This document shows, one piece after another, positions 11,600 to 22,790 of a stretch of DNA of 64,000 bases. The notes under the pieces are model-generated. The model worked only from the letters and a program-made list of their open reading frames with translations. It searched no databases and was not told the DNA's origin. Every line of letters starts with the position of its first letter. The first letter of the stretch is position 1. Origin of the DNA: Luidia sarsii. Lineage: Eukaryota; Echinodermata; Asteroidea; Paxillosida; Luidiidae. The stretch lies in NCBI GenBank assembly GCA_949987565.1, contig OX465111.1, positions 10,311,202-10,375,201 on the forward strand. Reading direction: 5' to 3'. The position numbers and the translations under genes are program-made.

Positions 11600-12010
11600 C
11601 GTCACGGTCAACTCAGCACGGGGGCCCGTGTCAGATCGTTACACCGGGGTTCGATTCCTGGGAGCACCTTTTTCAATTCATTTTTTTTCTCGGCGCTATC
11701 CCGCAGTTTAAGGTGTTAAAAAAAAACTCCAGCGACCACCAACATCGCATGTGGCGAATCGAGATGAGTCGCTGTGATGCTGGGACTGTCCTCATAATCC
11801 AGGTTTGGGTCTTCGTACAGGGACACAACGCTTTTGGTCGACTTGGCAGCCAAGGTGTAGGGGCCGCTGCGTTTCCTCCCTCACATGGCGCATGGGCCTA
11901 CGGCCTACATGGACGAGGGCAGGGAAGGACGTGCGGTGGGCCGGTAGAAGAGCTATATAATAACCCGTGCACACAGGACGACCCTGGCGGTCCTTTTTCT
12001 CTCCCAAGCT
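11600..12010 (+). repeat. Older diverged copy of the tandem unit interior
   Basis: It carries the B-box-like GGGTTCGATTCCTGGGAGCA and then the same downstream text as the array (GAGATGAGTCGCTGTGATGC, GGGTCTTCGTACAGGGACAC, CGTGCACACAGGACGACCCT). Open frames here of up to 139 codons are not protein-like. Nothing else is supported from 12,010 to about 12,950. Confidence 0.6.
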
Positions 12011-14023
12011 TTTGATTTTCGGTCTTTCCGAAACAGTTGTTCTACTTTCGTTCGATTTTATTTTCTCCTTATTCAGCCAAATCGTTCTGGACCCTTTCTA
12101 ACTCACATATTTAGAAGCCCGGCCAAAGATGGTCCTAGTGGAAATTCGAAATAGTAACGTATTTTGGCAGTTTGTGACATCTTTCGGCAATTTATTACAT
12201 CTGATACTTAGATGACAATAAGAAGATGGTTCTGACAGAAATTTGAAATAATGACGTCATCAGGAGTCACGTTACGTCGCTTTAAAGAGGTATTTCCCCC
12301 ATGAGTTTTGTACACAGAAGGGTTCTGTACTTCGGCTAAGAAATACTTGGAAAAGGGAAAATAACTCCTTAAAAACCACGTTTGCCTTTGATTAAGCATT
12401 GTTTCAAATCATTATGATTTTTGAAAATCATTATCAAGTCCCAAAGACTTTGTGCACATTTAGTCCTTCACACCAAGTTGCTATTGGACAAAACTCGTTA
12501 CTTTCACTTCATCAGCGGTCACGTGACATGAGATTAAAGTTGCGGTTTTTCCCACAGGTTTTAACACATATGTTGTCAACCGTACACAATTACTGCTTCC
12601 CTCAATCTAAATTACATCAGAATTTGTACAATTTAATCATCAGCTTCGGGTGATCGTCAACCAAATTTGTCAGTGTTACATTATCATGTGACTCATCACG
12701 TGACATTCAAGCCGCATTATTTAAAATGCTAAATTGTTCGAAGTACATGATTATTGCTTCATGTTAAAACTTTGAGTGAGTTTAGAAAGGAAAAAATTAA
12801 AAAAGAAAACTCACATGATTTTCAAATAACGTCAAACCTCGCTAACATTTTCACCTAAACATTTCTAAATGCCTGCTATTAATTTATGCAGAGCGAAACA
12901 GCTTATGTTTATCCACATACTTATCCACATACTAAAACATACTTTCTTTTCTTTGTTAATTCGTTGCCCTCCCCTTTACTGATGTAAAATTTCGGAGACT
13001 TATATTTCCTTCAAACTGGTGAAATTCTCATGCGCAAATGGCTGACGGAGATGGGCGGGAGAGTTTGCTTTTTAAGGTTATTCCGTGTTGGCAACTTGCT
13101 TACCGAATGTTGAGTTTCCTGATTGCACAGCTTTTCTGTAATCAGGGGCCTTTGAAGTCTAATCTACTGATATATTGTAGATTAAGTGAAGCTTAGGACC
13201 ACGCGGGTGTTCAATGTTCCATTTCGCGTGTAATTTGGTTCATATTGGGGCTAGAAATATGTCCCCATTTGGCTGTTGAAGTAGAGGGATGCTTCCCAAA
13301 ATCCTTGCAGAAGAAAATCGGTTTGGACGGCAACATACGAGTTGCCGCTCTTTGCACACCATCGACTCAATTAACACCTTCCAGAGAAATCTATCCGAAT
13401 CTATAAACATAGCCGTTGCTTTGGAATTAATCCGAACAAAAACAAAAATTCAATGACGCGCAATCGCCAACTCCTCTCTTTCTTTTTTCAGGATCAATCC
13501 GCCAATAATAATTTTTGATAAAATTATCAAATCTAAATTATCACAGTTCACTATGCGACCGATATTTAACAATAACGCGGACTACTTTGCGTGTGTGTTG
13601 GACGGATGACACCCTAACAAGTTGGTGGAAGGATGACCGTTAGGTCAGAATAGCGCCCTCAATACATAGCCTGTCGAATAAACCTGATTACATGTACTTC
13701 GTTTTGTTATACAGGATACATCTTCTAAAGAATATACGTTTCACTTTTGATCAATCCTCTACACCAGCCAAGTTTCATGAGACAATGTCCACCTAAATTT
13801 CGAGACCCCCGTAAACGAAATGATTCTACGTCAATTCACTTGATTTTTGTTGTCATTCTTGTTGATGGTTTTCAGGGGTTGTTGGTTGTTTCTTCTGGCT
13901 TTAGTGCGCTGCCCTTTTTTTTTTATACTCGATGACAATAGAGTCCAAAAGCCCGCCGCCAACGGCAGAGCCCCTTATTATCCGGTTTGCCCATTAAAGC
14001 GTTAGACGTCAGAAATGTTCACG

Positions 14024-14108
14024 CAATGCAAAGTGGCCTCGTGTAAGAACTCTCGGCTACCAATTAACCTCTAAGTCCGGGGTTCGATTACTGGGAGCAC
14101 CTTTTTCA
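14024..14108 (+). repeat. tRNA-derived SINE segment, unit 1
   Basis: GTGGCCTCGTGTAAGAACTC resembles an A-box region. GGGGTTCGATTACTGGGAGC resembles a B box followed by an acceptor-like GAGCACC and a T run that could terminate Pol III. Confidence 0.6.
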
Positions 14109-15612
14109 ATTAAATGTTTTTCTCGGCGCGATCCAGCAGTTAAAGGTGGTAGAAAACCTCCAGCGACCACCAACATCGGAAGTGACGAATCCAGATGAGT
14201 CGCTGTGATGCTGGGATTGTCTTCATGATCCCGGTTTGCGTCTTCGTACAGGGACACAACGATTTTGGTCGACTTGGCGACCAATGTGTAGTGGCCGTTG
14301 CGTTTCCTCACTCACATGGCGCATTGGCCTACGGCCTACATGGATGGGGACAGAGAAGGACTTGCAGTGGACCGGTACCGAGGACAGAAGAGCTCTATTA
14401 TAGATCCGTACACACGGAACGACTCTGGCGGTCCTGGGAGGGCTGAAAGCTTGGTCTGACACCGCCTAACTTTGTTCTCTCCCAAGCCTTTGATGTTTGT
14501 TTTAATGTTTTTTACTACGAAATTAGAAAACTATAACATACTTTATTTTCTTTTTTATTTCGTTGCCCTCCACCTTTACTGTTGCTAATTTTCGGAGACT
14601 CCCGGATTCCTTCAACTGGTGATTGTTTCAGGCTTAACACGATTAAGGTGTTATACCGTGTTGGCAACTTGCTTACGGAATGTTGAGTTTCCTGGTTCCA
14701 CAGCTTTTCTTAAATCAGGGGCCTTTGAAGTCTAATTAACTGATAATAATAATGTGGTAGAATAAGTGAAGCTTAGGACCACCCGGGTTTTCAATGTTCC
14801 ATTTCGCGTGAATTCGGTACATAATTATGGGGCTAGAATTATGGCTCTATTTGGCTGTGAAAGTAGAGGGATGCTTCCCAAAATCCTTGCAGAAGAAAAT
14901 CGGCTTGGACGGCTACACACGAGTTGCCGCACTTTGATCACCATTGTCTCGGTTGACACCAACCAGAGAAATCTAAGCCAACCACCAACATAGCTGTTGT
15001 TTTGGAATTAATCCGCACCAAGTTAGGTGAAAAAAATTCAATGACTCGCAATCGCCAACTCCTCTCTTTATTTTTTTCAGGATCAATCCCCCAATAATAT
15101 TTTTTGATAAAATTATCAAATCAAAATTATCACAGTTCACTATGCGACCGATATTTAAAAATAACGCGGACTACTTTGCGTGTGCGTTGGTCGGATGACA
15201 CCCTAACAAGTTTGTGGAAGGATGACCGTTAGGTCGGAATAGCGCCCTCAATACATAGCCTGTCGAAGAAACCTGATTACATGAACTTCGTTTTGTTATA
15301 CGGGATACATCATGTAAAGAATATACGTTTCACTTTTGATCAATCCTCTACACCAGCCAAGTTTCATGAGACAATTTCCACCTAAATTGAGAGACCCCCG
15401 TAAAAGAAATGATTCTACGTCAATTCACTTGATTTTTGTTGTCATTCTTGTTGATGGTTTTCAGGGGTTGTTGGTTGTTTCTTTTGGCTTTAGTGCGCTG
15501 CCCTTTTTTTTATACTCGAAAACAATAATTACACAAGCCCGCCGCCAACGGCAGAGCCCCTTATTATCCGGTTGCCCATTAAAGCGTTAGACGTCAGAAA
15601 TGTTCACGCAAT

Positions 15613-15692
15613 GCAAAGTGGCCTCGTGTAAGAACGCTCGGCTACCAATTAACCTCTAAGTCCGGGGTTCGATTACTGGGAGCACCTTTTTC
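15613..15692 (+). repeat. tRNA-derived SINE segment, unit 2
   Basis: Same A-box and B-box-like text as unit 1, about 1,587 bp downstream, with one T to G change in the anticodon-proximal part. Confidence 0.6.
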
Positions 15693-17194
15693 AATTAAAT
15701 GTTTTTCTCGGCGCGATCCAGCAGTTAAAGGTGGTAGAAAACCTCCAGCGACCACCAACATCGGAAGTGACGAATCCAGATGAGTCGCTGTGATGCTGGG
15801 ATTGTCTTCATGATCCCGGTTTGCGTCTTCGTACAGGGACACAACGATTTTGGTCGACTTGGCGACCAATGTGTAGTGGCCGTTGCGTTTCCTCACTCAC
15901 ATGGCGCATTGGCCTACGGCCTACATGGATGGGGACAGAGAAGGACTTGCAGTGGACCGGTACCGAGGACAGAAGAGCTCTATTATAGATCCGTACACAC
16001 GGAACGACTCTGGCGGTCCTGGGAGGGCTGAAAGCTTGGTCTGACACCGCCTAACTTTGTTCTTTCACAGGCCTTTGATGTTTGTTTTAATGATTTTTAC
16101 TACGAAATTAGACAACAATAACATACTTTATTGTCTTTTTTATTTCGTTGCCCTCCCCCGTTACCCGGTACTGTTTCTAATTTTCGGAGACTCCCGGATC
16201 CCTTCAAACTGGTGATGTTTCAGGCTTAACACGATTAAAGTGTTATACCGTGTTGGCATCTTGCGCACAGAATGTTGAGTTTCCTGGTTCCAAAGCTTTT
16301 CTTAAATCAGGGGCCTTTGGAGTCTAATTTACTGATATGTTGTAGAATAAGTGAAGCTTAGGACCACCCGGGTTTTCAATGTTCCATTTCGCGTGAATTT
16401 GGTACATAATATTATGAGACTAGAATTATTGCTCTTTTTAGCTGTGAAAGTAGAGGGATGCTTCCCAGAATCCTTGCAGAAGAAAAACGGCTTGGACGAC
16501 TACACACGAGTTGCCGCACTTTGCTCACCATTGTCTCGGTTGACACCACCCAGAGAAATCTAAGCCAACCATCAACATAGCCGTTGTTTTGGAATTAATC
16601 CGCACCAAGTTTGGCAAAAAAAAATTGACTTGCAATCGCAAACTCCTCTCTTTCTTTTTTCAGGATCAATCCCCCAATAATAATTTTTGATAAAATTATC
16701 AAATCAAAATTATCACAGTTCACTTTGCGACCGATATTTAAAAATAACGCGGACTACTTTACGTGTGTGTTGGACGGATGACACCCTAACAAGTTGGTGG
16801 AAGGATGACCGTTAGGTCGGAATAGCGCCCTCAATACATAGCCTGTCGAAGAAACCTGATTACGTGTACTTCGTTTTGTTATACGGGATACATCATGTAA
16901 AGAATATACGTTTCACTTTTGATCAATCCTCTACACCAGCCAAGTTTCATGAGACAATTTCCACCTAAATTGAGAGACCCCCGTAAAAGAAATGATTCTA
17001 CGTCAATTCACTTGATTTTTGTTGTCATTCTTGTTGATGGTTTTCAGGGGTTGTTGGTTGTTTCTTTTGGCTTTAGTGCGCTGCCCTTTTTTTTATACTC
17101 GATGACAATAATTACACAAGCCCGCCGCCAACGGCAGAGCCCCTTATTATCCGGTTGCCCATTAAAGCGTTAGACGTCAGAAATGTTCACGCAA

Positions 17195-17275
17195 TGCAAA
17201 GTGGCCTCGTGTAAGAACGCTCGGCTACCAATTAACCTCTAAGTCCGGGGTTCGATTACTGGGAGCACCTTTTTC
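17195..17275 (+). repeat. tRNA-derived SINE segment, unit 3
   Basis: Almost identical to unit 2 and 1,583 bp downstream. Confidence 0.6.
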
Positions 17276-18384
17276 AATTAAATGTTTTTCTCGGCGCGAT
17301 CCAGCAGTTAAAGGTGGTAGAAAACCTCCAGCGACCACCAACATCGGAAGTGACGAATCCAGATGAGTCGCTGTGATGCTGGGATTGTCTTCATGATCCC
17401 GGTTTGCGTCTTCGTACAGGGACACAACGATTTTGGTCGACTTGGCGACCAATGTGTAGTGGCCGTTGCGTTTCCTCACTCACATGGCGCATTGGCCTAC
17501 GGCCTACATGGATTAGTACAGAGAAGGACTTGCAGTGGACCGGTACCGAGGACAGAAGAGCTCTATTATAGATCCGTACACACGGAACGACTCTGGCGGT
17601 CCTGGGAGGGCTGAAAGCTTGGTCTGACACCGCCTAACTTTGTTCTTTCACAGGCCTTTGATGTTTGTTTTAATGATTTTTACTACGAAATTAGAAAACT
17701 ATAACATACTTTATTTTCTTTTTTATTTCGTTGCCCTCCACCTTTACTGTTGCTAATTTTCGGAGACTCCCGGATTCCTTCAAACTGGTGATTGTTTCAG
17801 GCTTAACACGATTAAGGTGTTATACCGTGTTGGCAACTTGCTTACGGAATGTTGAGTTTCCTGGTTCCACAGCTTTTCTTAAATCAGGGGCCTTTGAAGT
17901 CTAATTAACTGATACTAATAATGTGGTAGAATAAGTGAAGCTTAGGACCACCCGGGTTTTCAATGTTCCATTTCGCGTGAATTCGGTACATAATTATGGG
18001 GCTAGAATTATGGCTCTATTTGGCTGTGAAAGTAGAGGGATGCTTCCCAAAATCCTTGCAGAAGAAAATCGGCTTGGACGGCTACACACGAGTTGCCGCA
18101 CTTTGATCACCATTGTCTCGGTTGACACCAACCAGAGAAATCTAAGCCAACCATCAACATAGCCGTTGTTTTGGAATTAATCCGCACCAAGTTAGGTGAA
18201 AAAAATTTCAATGACTCGCAATGAGACAATGTCCACCTAAATTGCGAGACCCCCGTAAACGAAATGATTCTACGTCAATTCACTTGATTTTTGTTGTCAT
18301 TCTTGTTGATGGTTTTCAGGGCTTGTTGCTTGTTTCTTTCCGTTTAGTGCGCTGCCCTCTTTTTTCATACTCGATGACAATAAG

Positions 18385-18760
18385 GGTGCAGAACACTAAA
18401 TCGAGCTCCTATTGAACACTGTACAAAAATACTCACCCAAAAGTCTCTCAGTTTTTGTAGCTTTACTGAAAATTGTAGTTTGGACCGTCATCTCTCAGAT
18501 TCTTTTCAATTTTAGTGCCCTTAGCCGATTAGATTTTTTGTTAATTACCCCCAGAAAAAAACCCTCAAAATGTGTGCCGTCCAGGCCGAATTTTTGCAAG
18601 GATTTTGGGATGGACCCCTTCACTTCCACAGCCAAATAGGGCCACATTTAAAGCCTGATATGGTCCAAATGACATACCAAATTGAAGAGTGAACCCCCAG
18701 GTTGTGTTTAGTGGCACTTGTTCTACAATATATCAGTTAATAGCCTCCGAAGACCCCTTT
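18385..18760 (-). repeat. Inverted diverged copy of part of the tandem unit
   Basis: CAAGGATTTTGGGATGGACC and ACAGCCAAATAGGGCCACAT are the diverged reverse complement of the unit text at 18,000-18,065. The first bases, GGGTGCAGAACACTAAATCG, recur in direct orientation at 21,330-21,380 and in the right arm at 42,560-42,620 and 40,910-40,960. Confidence 0.5.
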
Positions 18761-20086
18761 AAAAAATAGTTGTGGGTACACACTTTATTCAGCTTGGCGG
18801 AGCCATCTTGGATGGATTTTGTGTGCTGCACCCTATAAGGGGGCTACACTTTAGAGTTGGGTCACAAAATTGGGCTTAAAATTTGGCAAAGATGGTACTA
18901 ATGCAACATGTGAAAAAAAATGAAAAAGTATTGCGTTTGTCCGAAATGATTGAAAATGTGATGGGTGGGTGCCCATGGCTTTGTGCACAGTCTGGCATGA
19001 GAAACCACTGCATAACAATATGTACACTATAGGGGCAAGTTTCATCTAAATTCCCTCTTAATTAGTTGATCATGTGTCACATTTTTGATGTAACAGCAAT
19101 CGCAACATTACAAACTGTGTAATAAATCAACAGGAGGGGGCACAGTGTGTCAAAGAGGTGTCAAAATATAGGGGGCGGAGAGGGGGAGGTTTGACTTTCC
19201 TCACATTATCAATCACCACACATTAATATTGAGTCTTATTTGCAATTGTCTTGGATAAGGGAAATACATGGGTCATCTTCACGACACTTTCTGACTCAAA
19301 CTGACCACCCTGCCCCTTAAAGTGGTAAAAGGGGGGTCGGGGTGGGCGGAGCTTGTTGGCCGCCATCACAGTAAGCTGACTTCTGGTTGATGTGGCATGA
19401 CCTCTGGGCTCTTTCAACAGGTGTATGGTATTGCTGAGTCCCCTTGGGTTGCTAGGGAGATGATGGGGAGGGGGTTGATGTTGGGTATTTTTGAAATTAC
19501 ATCCCACTGCCCTTAAAATACCTTCTTATTTCCCACATTAGGGCAGGGATGCTTCCTGGCTGTGCGAGTAGGCCCCAGTTACTTGAAAACAAGCATTTCC
19601 ACCTCATAATTATAATAATCAAATTTGCACATAATGGCAAAAATACTACAAAAGGGGACAGTGTTCTTGCTACATGATCAGAATTACTTTATGAACCTGT
19701 ATATACAACTCATTGCATCAATTGCCTACTGACGTGTATGAACAGAGGTTGACGAGCGACACCACCATTTGGCACCTGAATGAGGCACGCTCTATTCAAA
19801 CCAAAACCGAGACATGCCAGCTAGGCCGATACACTGGCAATTACATCCAATGATTACAAATGGATGAGATGAACTATGTTATGATGCAGTACAAACTGCA
19901 TAGGAGGACTGCAGGAATGTGATGCTGCTTCGCTTCGCTCACAAGATGAAGAGATGACTCTGGTTGACGAGATCCACCGTATGACTGTGAATTCTGTAGT
20001 CGAAACATCTGGACATGCAGACACAGCCAGTTAGTGGACCAGATCAACACATAGCAAGTTATTGACTTGTTGACACAGACTTAGCA

Positions 20087-20248
20087 GTGGAACTGTGTTC
20101 TAAAAAGCTGCACTTGTACATCAGCAGACACACCCTCGACGTGATGGTATACTCCGAGTCCAAGAACCGGCTGAGGAGTGTAGACTTGGCCGTCTCAGAC
20201 ACACTGTCATTTGACAAGTACATTGTGAGAGCAAGATATGAAAGTAAG
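20087..20248 (+). CDS. Possible orphan exon, unrecognised
   Basis: This open segment reads SKKLHLYISRHTLDVMVYSE, then KNRLRSVDLAVSDTLSFDKY, then IVRARYE, and ends at a good donor-like ATGAAA|GTAAGG at about 20,240. The wording looks protein-like, but no family is recognised and no partner exon was found. It lies in the left-arm-only insertion. It could be an exon fragment moved with that DNA, or chance. Confidence 0.25.
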
Positions 20249-20429
20249 GCATATCAGTGTTCACGATAAATGTTTCTGCAGGTTGGTCTTTAATTAACAG
20301 GTTCTACCCACACCTGGTCAAGAAAAGGGGGCAACAAATTTGCAGATAATTATATCACCACGAGTAACACATTAAAGACATGGCAGAAAAAAGGAAGACA
20401 ATCTAGGTTCAGGGATGGGTATATAATTT

Positions 20430-20665
20430 CAGGGGTTGGGTCCGGATTAGGGTTAGGGTGAGGATTGGGGTAAGGGTTAGAGTCAGGGCAAGGGATAGGG
20501 CCAGTTAGGGTTAGGCCTAGGTCAGGGTTAGGGTTAGGGGTAGGGGTAGGGGTAGGGGTAGGGTTAGGGTTAGGGTTAGGGTTAGGGTTAGGGTAAGGGT
20601 TAGGGTTAGGGTTAGGGTTAGGCTAGGTTAGGGTTAGCGTTAGGGTTAGTGATAGGCTTATGATT
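20430..20665 (+). repeat. Interstitial telomeric repeat (TTAGGG)n
   Basis: Degenerate then near-perfect TTAGGG units with some TAGGGG variants. TTAGGG is the metazoan telomere repeat of most deuterostomes and many other phyla. Present only in the left arm. Confidence 0.9.
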
Positions 20666-21424
20666 GGGTGAGGATTCGGGTTTGCTTAAACTTCAGGTAG
20701 CAGCATTAACAACACTCACACATACCACTGGATTACTTTCTGATATTCACCATGCCCCTGCCTTACATTGTCTTTGCCTGGACTGCATTTTAGTTGCTCC
20801 TATTTTTGTGACACGAGAGAAACGGTACATATTCACAGAGGTTGTGGCATAGGAGACTCACAATATTCCAGGGGTAGTACTTCCTCTCCGTGTGATGTGA
20901 ACCAATTTATAAATACGCAATGTTGGGCCAGTATTGCAGTTTCACGAGCAAGCATTGGTCAGTCCGTATCCATCACCGTCGTACGTACACGTATCCATGC
21001 CAAACACTGCCAGTCAATTCCTTGTTTTATTTCTCGCTTTGGTGTTTTTTTTCCAAAAACCCCATACACCGAAAAACAACAATCATGTATCGTTCTACTC
21101 TATAGTTGTATTTTGTATTAAGCACTATTTACATTATAAATGCCATTATTTTCTTAAGAACGGTGTTTTAATTAATACAAACTAACTTTGCCTCATGTGA
21201 ATGTCTCAAAAAAGACTCCTGTAAGTGAGGCTCTATCCTTATTTTGACTCAACGGATCGTTTGGAAACAATCCTGCCATTTCTAAATCACTCAAACTGGC
21301 CGCCGGGCGCCACCATCCTTACTATAGGGTGCAGGACACTAAATCGAGCTCCCATTGAACACTGTACAAAAAACACTCAAAGCTAAAGCCAATTCAATCT
21401 CGTTCTCGATATTCACCTCGAGAC

Positions 21425-21705
21425 CACGTGAGATAGCGCGGCGTGACGTTGTGACTTCAGTGTGCTGCAGAACCTTGTGACGATCAGACGTACGGTGTTT
21501 AGCTCCGCGGAGTTATTACCCGTTTAAGAATACACGGAAAGACACAATGGCAAGACACAAAACTCTGCAGGCTGTCCTGCCACTGTGTCTTTCCGTGTAT
21601 TCTTAAACGGGTAATAACTCCGCGGAGCTAAACACCGTACGTCTGATCGTCACAAGGTTCTGCAGCACACTGAAGTCACAACGTCACGCCGCGCTATCTC
21701 ACGTG
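21425..21705. repeat. 281 bp near-perfect palindrome (left arm)
   Basis: Outer ends CACGTGAGATAGCGCGGCG and its reverse complement enclose stems of about 125 bp and a short centre (CAATGGCAAGACACAAAACT and following). The stem reads, in order, GTGACTTCAGTGTGCTGCAG, CGATCAGACGTACGGTG and AGCTCCGCGGAGTTATTACC. It is a foldback or MITE-like element. The same palindrome is at 40,575-40,861. Confidence 0.85.
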
Positions 21706-21861
21706 ATCCCTCGGTTCTATCGATCACTTGATAGAATCCCAATCAAACTTCGAAATCTCCTTTAATTTTAGGATTATCCCACACCCAAAAGTCTTTCTTT
21801 GTTTTCAAGAACAAGAAATATGTTTTTCATTTCTGGTAAAGAACTAGTAGAATGGCAAGAC

Positions 21862-21965
21862 TTGAAATTTAGTGGGCCTGATGTTTCGATCCTAGCAGGA
21901 CCTTTCTCAAAGGTCTTTGAAAAAGTTCCTGCTAGGATCGAAACGTCCTGCCCACTAAATTTTAG
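21862..21965. repeat. Foldback member of the GATCGAAACGTC repeat family
   Basis: AGTGGGCCTGATGTTTCGAT and its partner ATCGAAACGTCCTGCCCACT face each other around CAGGACCTTTCTCAAAGG. Counterpart in the right arm: 40,312-40,418. Confidence 0.65.
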
Positions 21966-22397
21966 GATTTGCATTTGGTGAGTTTAGTTAGTAAGCAGTT
22001 TGCAACATTTTTGTATGTCACTTTAATATCTATATCTGAGATACGGAATAAGCCATCAATTAGCCCTGTCGATCCTTTGAGCAAAAAAAAAAAGAAGTCA
22101 AACGAGGAAATGTGAATTTTTGTATGTCACTTTAAGAATGGCAAGAGTTCGAATACATGAAGTGAACTAAAATAATCAATTAATAAGCAAATTGATATAT
22201 CTATTTTAAGAAATTATTTGAACCGAAAACATGTCACAATAATTGAAGTCAAATCTTTTGTCTACTAATCCTTAATTAACATGTGAACACGAAGAAGATC
22301 TGTTTTGGTCGCTTTAACGGAAGGCACTAATCAAAGTTATATGCAAAGACGTTGCAACCTGCTTGTTGATTTAAATCAGCCAAATATCAAACACGTT

Positions 22398-22445
22398 AAT
22401 GGGTCTGCTGTTTGGATCCTAGCAGGACCATTCAGGAAGGACATA
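22398..22445. repeat. GATCGAAACGTC family, diverged copy
   Basis: GGGTCTGCTGTTTGGATCCT followed by AGCAGGACC. Mirror copy at 39,845-39,890. Confidence 0.5.
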
Positions 22446-22677
22446 CACCTTTCTCATAGTGACAGCAGAGTAAATAAGTCAACCGGAATTATAAATTCTT
22501 TCAGTTTATCATTAAATCAAAATCACCAAAATAATAAAATACAGAGAGACAATCAAATAGACCAATTTTCCCCAACAACATTCAACAGGTTTTCGGATTA
22601 TAGTTTTTCGTTATCATTAATAATACTCTCTAGATAGTGAATGCAATTATTCATCAGTATTCGCTGTTTGTTTGTTT

Positions 22678-22790
22678 TCACAGTTCAAAGTCAAACTCCA
22701 GTCCCGTGCCTTGCATTTTCAGAGCGTAGATCTCGTCGAAGAGGGCGCTCTGCGCCTCCGTGAAAGTGGTCTTCCAGTTGCCGACTTTGC
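22678..22790 (-). CDS. SULT left copy, last exon (E)
   Basis: 113 nt including the stop. It follows the acceptor CTCACCACAG and completes the glycine codon of RKG. It encodes KVGNWKTTFTEAQ through the C-terminus EFDFEL. It differs from the right copy by Thr for Ala in the WKxTFTE stretch. Confidence 0.9.

Larger units (their letters stand above)
12950..18210 (+). repeat. Tandem array with a 1.58 kb period, about 3.3 units
   Basis: The landmark AGCTTTTCT...AATCAGGGGCC recurs at about 13,125, 14,700, 16,285 and 17,870, giving a period of about 1,575-1,585 bp. The last two units are nearly identical, so part of the array expanded recently. Each full unit holds a tRNA-related SINE, the CTTGGTCTGACACCGCCTAA terminus shared with the 7.8 kb element at 44,266-52,105, and interior text shared with that element's inverted repeats (TTTCAGGCTTAACACGATTA). 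Shorter units lacking the SINE block occur inverted at 42,780-44,265. Open frames in the units repeat with the array and are not convincing genes. Confidence 0.85.
19363..20752. other. Left-arm-only insertion of about 1.39 kb
   Basis: The right arm at about 41,622-41,645 joins GCGGAGCTTG directly to CCTGCCTGACATTGTC in mirror sense, while the left arm has about 1.39 kb between the same landmarks. The extra DNA includes a protein-like open stretch and the telomere-type array. No clear target-site duplication is visible, so a deletion from the right arm is equally possible. Confidence 0.7.

Noticed and set aside
14057..17630. Repeated 79-84 codon frames in each tandem unit
   Set aside because: They recur because the unit recurs and lie over the SINE and transposon-end text; both strands are open and no protein motif is seen.
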